A stretch of 64,000 nucleotides of DNA, from NCBI GenBank assembly GCA_000597885.1, contig CP004371.1, forward strand, positions 4,803,001 through 4,867,000, given 5' to 3'. The stretch comes from Flammeovirgaceae bacterium 311. GTDB taxonomy: Bacteria; Bacteroidota; Bacteroidia; Cytophagales; Cyclobacteriaceae. Positions 60,481-64,000 of this stretch are shown here, in pieces. Under the pieces are notes generated by a model that was given only the letters and a program-made list of their open reading frames with translations, searched no databases and was not told the origin of the DNA. How positions within the stretch are numbered: position 1 is the first letter of the stretch; each line of letters starts with the position of its first letter. The position numbers were made by a program, and so were the translations under genes.

Positions 60481-62025
60481 TTACTGAACTGCAGTTACTG
60501 CTTTGTAAGCATTCACTCTGCCGTGGCCATACAGCGGGTCTCTGCCAGGTTTACCCAGATCATCAGCTGAAGCTCTCATTACTGCTTCAACTTTAGCAGG
60601 ATCCATGTCTCCGCCATTCTGGCCAACGATCAGCGCAGCAACACCTGCAGCATGAGGTCCAGCCATGCTGGTGCCTACAGACCAATAGTAGTTACCGGCT
60701 GGATTAGTGCCATTGCCAGCGCTGTACACATAATCAAATGCATAAGCATATTGACGAATACCGGCGATGCTAATGATTTCAAAACCACGATCTTCAAATG
60801 CTAGAAGATAATCACCACCTGGGGCTGCAAAATCCACATCAGATGTTCCGTAGTTTGAATACGAAGCCAGATTATCAAGATTAGTATTGAATGGATCCAG
60901 TATCCAGCCAATTGGGGCAGTAGCAGATATTGAAATCACACTTGGTGAACTGGATGGTATATGAACCAAAGATTTGTCACGCTGACCATTGTTGGCATCA
61001 TTACCGGCAGAAGCGATAAGAGTAACTCCTTGTTGTTTCGCATAAGAGGTTACTTTATTGATAGCGGTGATCAACTCCTGAACGGCTTTTGTATCGCTAA
61101 CGATAAAGTCATCGGAAGGATCATCTGGTGTCCCATTGTCATCTAGGAACTTGCCGTTACGTGGAACAGCAGCTCCTAAGCTCATATTAATTACATCAGC
61201 ACCCTGCGCTGTAGCATGCAGAATACCCTGCATCATCCATCCAAAAGAGCCCGAACCTGAATCACGCAATACTTTCACAAGAATCAGTTGTGCTTCCGGA
61301 GCAACACCAATAATGCCTATCCCATTGTCGGCAGCAGCGATAGTACCGGCAGTGTGAGTGCCGTGGCTGCCAACATCTGGAAGTGCATATTGTAATACCT
61401 CACCAGTTACAAAGTTCTTAGACGCGGCCATATCTATGTTTGGGGCCAGGTCAGGATGATCCAGGTCAAAGCCACTGTCAAGTACTGCTATGCGAACCCC
61501 TTTGCCACGAGCTCCTGCATTCCATGCTTCAGGTGCGTCTATTGCATCATGTCCCCACTGCAGGTCAAAACGCTGGTCATCATCTCCGCTGAAAGGAGGA
61601 TTGCCATAGGTGTCCTCATCAGCTTCTATTACTTTATGTGTTGTTGGATCATACCACTGTACTTCCAGATCTCGAATCACAGAGCTTACACCTTTTATTT
61701 TGCCAGCTTTGGCAGCAAAATTGGGATCGGTTGAAGTAACGGTTGCAATACCTACTTCATCCATTGTTGCAGTTACCTCACCATTCAGAGATTTAATCTG
61801 TTGTTTTAGATCAGCCGGAAGGGTGCCTGTTGAAATCACAATGTAGCTATTGTATTTCAGCTTAATCAGCTGACTGGCTGAGCCATCATTCAGGTTTGCT
61901 GCACTCATAATGGCAGGAGATGTTGGATTCTCTGCATCAAGCTCTAGATTGTCGCTGCAGCTGAAGGACACAGTAAGGCCTAGCATAAGGCCGTAAACGG
62001 CCCCGGATTTGTAATTAATCTTCAT
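60481..62025 (-). CDS. Subtilisin-family (S8) serine protease lipoprotein
   Basis: 514 residues with lipobox GLTVSFSCSDN. A propeptide-like I9 region (about 55-130, YIVISTGTLPADLKQQIKSL) precedes the catalytic domain. The triad is D183 (AVLDSGFDLDHPD), H221 (GSHGTHTAGTI) and S453 (GTSMAGPHAAGVAAL), with the oxyanion Asn in ASAGNDANNG. It is probably anchored in the outer membrane and degrades extracellular protein. No T9SS tail is present. The upstream 460 bases (62026-62486) are very AT-rich and show no recognisable element apart from the next gene's leader. Confidence 0.95.
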   Translation of the reverse strand: MKINYKSGAVYGLMLGLTVSFSCSDNLELDAENPTSPAIMSAANLNDGSASQLIKLKYNSYIVISTGTLPADLKQQIKSLNGEVTATMDEVGIATVTSTDPNFAAKAGKIKGVSSVIRDLEVQWYDPTTHKVIEADEDTYGNPPFSGDDDQRFDLQWGHDAIDAPEAWNAGARGKGVRIAVLDSGFDLDHPDLAPNIDMAASKNFVTGEVLQYALPDVGSHGTHTAGTIAAADNGIGIIGVAPEAQLILVKVLRDSGSGSFGWMMQGILHATAQGADVINMSLGAAVPRNGKFLDDNGTPDDPSDDFIVSDTKAVQELITAINKVTSYAKQQGVTLIASAGNDANNGQRDKSLVHIPSSSPSVISISATAPIGWILDPFNTNLDNLASYSNYGTSDVDFAAPGGDYLLAFEDRGFEIISIAGIRQYAYAFDYVYSAGNGTNPAGNYYWSVGTSMAGPHAAGVAALIVGQNGGDMDPAKVEAVMRASADDLGKPGRDPLYGHGRVNAYKAVTAVQ

Positions 62026-62486
62026 AGATTTTTTAAAAGATGGATATGTGATTGTGTAATGAATACAAAGGAATAAGTAAAAAAGTGCGTTGTAGCAGCA
62101 ATTATTTTTAAAAAAGATAAATAGCTTCCAAATGATTGGGTAGTAACTATTATTATCAAAACAAGTTAATAATCAATGAATCAAAATCCAATTAAAATTT
62201 TAAAATGAAATTTATTTTTAACGTACATGCCCTTTGTTGAGCAATCTGTTGTATTACTATCATGTAAGATATACAATATGATTGCCTGTAAAAAATGGTG
62301 TAATAATTTTAATGATATTTTAATATGTAACTACCGTTCATGCCTGTCTGCAGCTGATGTTAATGATGGAGCAGAAAACAGCTGCCGGAAGTGCAGGTAA
62401 AATTCTCCTGCGCATTTGTAACTTATGCCAAATCTTTTTACTTGCCGGAGAATTCTATTTTTAGATCTGTCATAAATCCTGCTGCC

Positions 62487-63482
62487 ATGAAGGTTATTTT
62501 TTTCAGCACAAAAGCATACGATAAACAATTCTTTACCCAGGCTAATCAGCAATGGGGATTTAATCTTGATTTTCTGGAAGTGCCTCTGAACCGCAGCACT
62601 GCCGTACTGGCCAGAGGCCATGAGGTGGTATGTGTGTTTGTAAACGATGTAGTTAATGCCGATGTGCTGGAGGAGCTGGCACGGCAGGGCGTAAGGCTAC
62701 TGGCTTTGCGCTGCGCCGGCTACAACAATGTAGACCTTAAAAAGGCTGCCGAGCTGGGTATCAAGGTAGTGCGTGTACCTGCTTACTCACCCTATTCAGT
62801 AGCAGAGCATACCCTTGCCCTTATTCTGACCCTGAACCGCAAGACCCACAGGGCCTACAACCGGGTTAAGGAGGGTAACTTTGCCCTCAGTGGACTAATG
62901 GGTTTTGATTTGCATGGCAAAACGGTAGGGCTGATAGGCCTGGGCAAAATCGGACTTGTTACCGGCCGTATCCTGAAAGGCTTTGGCTGCAGGGTGCTGG
63001 GCTATGATATCCAAAGATCAGCAGAAGCAGACGAGACAGGCATAGAATTTTCAGACCTGGATATGCTTTACGCCCAGTCGGATATTATCTCCCTGCACTG
63101 CCCCCTGACGCCCGATACCTACCACCTGATTAACGAGAACAGCATTGCCCGGATGAAAAAAGGAGTGATGCTGATCAATACCAGCCGTGGAGCGCTTATA
63201 GATACCAGGGCAGTGATTGCAGGTCTTAAAAGCGAACAGATCAGCTACCTGGGGCTGGATGTGTACGAAGAAGAAGCTGACCTGTTTTTTGAAGATCTCT
63301 CCAGCAGGGTAATCCAGGACGATGTTTTCATGCGCCTGCTCTCTTTTAACAATGTACTGATCACCGGCCACCAGGCCTTCTTTACCAGCAATGCCCTGCA
63401 AAGTATTGCCGAGGTAACGCTGCATAATATTTCCCAGTTTCAAAATCAGCAGGCGCTGCAAAATGAGGTTTGTCTGGCCTAA
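62487..63482 (+). CDS. D-lactate dehydrogenase-like 2-hydroxyacid dehydrogenase
   Basis: 331 residues from the ATG at 62487 (MKVIFFSTKAYDKQFF); the longer frame from 62391 has no family support. LdhA-type blocks are LLALRCAGYNNVDL near residue 72 (Arg), VPAYSPYSVAEHTLALIL, the NAD motif VGLIGLGKIG near residue 147, NTSRGALIDT near residue 232 (Arg) and catalytic His in ITGHQAFFT. It reduces pyruvate to D-lactate or does the reverse. A lactate permease gene follows 32 bases downstream, which fits. Confidence 0.92.
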   Translation: MKVIFFSTKAYDKQFFTQANQQWGFNLDFLEVPLNRSTAVLARGHEVVCVFVNDVVNADVLEELARQGVRLLALRCAGYNNVDLKKAAELGIKVVRVPAYSPYSVAEHTLALILTLNRKTHRAYNRVKEGNFALSGLMGFDLHGKTVGLIGLGKIGLVTGRILKGFGCRVLGYDIQRSAEADETGIEFSDLDMLYAQSDIISLHCPLTPDTYHLINENSIARMKKGVMLINTSRGALIDTRAVIAGLKSEQISYLGLDVYEEEADLFFEDLSSRVIQDDVFMRLLSFNNVLITGHQAFFTSNALQSIAEVTLHNISQFQNQQALQNEVCLA

Positions 63483-63514
63483 ACCTGCCTCTTAACCCGG
63501 AATGCCTTGCTGCT

Positions 63515-64000
63515 ATGGCCTATTTCCTAGCCCTTTTGCCTATTGTACTGCTCATTGTGCTTTCGCTGCTGCGAAGTGTAAAGGAGGCTGTGCTGGTGGC
63601 TGCCCTGCTAAGTGCCGTGCTTTTTTTTTACTGGGGTGCAGGGGTAAATCATTTTCTGGGTACCCTGGCTGTATCGCTGGTTACCACACTTAACATTCTG
63701 ATGATCGTGTTCGGGGCTGCCTTTCTGTACAACATCATGGATAAAACAGGGATGATTGGTAAAATAAGCCACTCTCTGGATGATCTGCACCCCTCTAAGG
63801 AACTACGCTTTTTTCTACTTGCCATCTGCCTCACTGCTTTTTTCGAAGGGTGGCTGGCTTTGGTACGCCGGGTGCCATTGTGCCACTGCTGCTCATAGCC
63901 ATGGGCTTTGAGGCGGTACTTTCTGTATCGGTGGTGCTGCTGTTCGATGGACTTTTTGCCCTTTTTGGGGCGGTTGGTACCCCTGTATTGATTGGCCTGC
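63515..64000 (+). pseudogene. L-lactate permease (LctP family), frameshifted and cut by the window edge
   Basis: The first frame (MAYFLALLPIVLLIVLSLL to LTAFFEG) is an LctP-like membrane protein start. After GGG at 63848-63850 it runs into nonsense and a stop at 63898, while frame +2 reads VAGFGTPGAIVPLLLIAMG and continues open to 64000 with GTPVLIGL. One missing G (GGGGTGGC expected, GGGTGGC present) explains it. It is either a real one-base deletion or a homopolymer sequencing error. Partner of the lactate dehydrogenase upstream. Confidence 0.85.

Noticed and set aside
62391-62486. N-terminal extension of the lactate-dehydrogenase-like gene
   Set aside because: The family begins at MKVIFFSTK (62487); the extension has no similarity.

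Overview
The window comes from a Bacteroidota chromosome, most likely a Cytophagales-type marine or soil glycan degrader. The evidence is two SusC/SusD pairs, a hybrid two-component regulator, type IX secretion (T9SS) C-terminal tails, a gliding-type C-terminal domain, SPII lipoproteins on most glycosidases, and several promoters with the Bacteroidota -7 element TAnnTTTG. Base composition is near 50% GC and gene density is high. I see no CRISPR array, intact insertion sequence, phage or rRNA operon.

Region 1 (1-24 kb) is a polysaccharide utilization locus that looks directed at an acetylated, arabinose- or xylose-containing plant-type glycan. It holds a sialate-O-acetylesterase-family esterase and three related beta-propeller proteins of the DUF4185/DUF5005 type, one of them cut by the window edge. 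It also has a mutarotase-like protein, an SDR dehydrogenase and an SMP-30 lactonase, which suggest an oxidative sugar route, and a GntR/UTRA repressor. These are followed by a 1340-residue hybrid two-component regulator, a GH2 enzyme, SusC/SusD and three GH43 enzymes. The gap between the regulator and GH2 carries two LacI-type palindromes although no LacI gene is present.

Region 2 (24-50.4 kb) is the most interesting part: a probable N-acetylgalactosamine/galactosamine glycan locus. It encodes a GH109 alpha-N-acetylgalactosaminidase, a GH36-type enzyme and a GH31 enzyme. It also encodes two DUF4874/DUF4832 proteins, one a T9SS-secreted giant with two DOMON/CBM9-like modules. A PKD plus CBM9-like lipoprotein and a second SusC/SusD pair complete the surface part. 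Intracellular catabolism is a non-PTS tagatose pathway (AgaS, GatZ/KbaZ, PfkB kinase, GatY/KbaY) with a FucP/NagP-type permease and a DeoR/AgaR-type repressor. A NodB-like deacetylase candidate and a secreted amidohydrolase are also present. CTTTCGT/ACGAAAG motifs recur before three promoters of this locus and nowhere else that I noticed, so one repressor probably controls the set. The DUF4874/DUF4832 proteins are plausible uncharacterised glycosidases.

Region 3 (50.4-64 kb) is mostly housekeeping or mixed. It has a small secreted protein, the 23S rRNA methyltransferase RlmD, a large gliding-type surface protein, an SDR and a TPR/SH3 membrane protein. Next is a tRNA-Lys cluster with two intact and two broken copies, one interrupted by a REP-like palindrome. 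A secreted GH20/GH67-like glycosidase candidate, a subtilisin lipoprotein, a D-lactate-dehydrogenase-like enzyme and a lactate permease gene with a one-base frameshift at the right edge finish the window.
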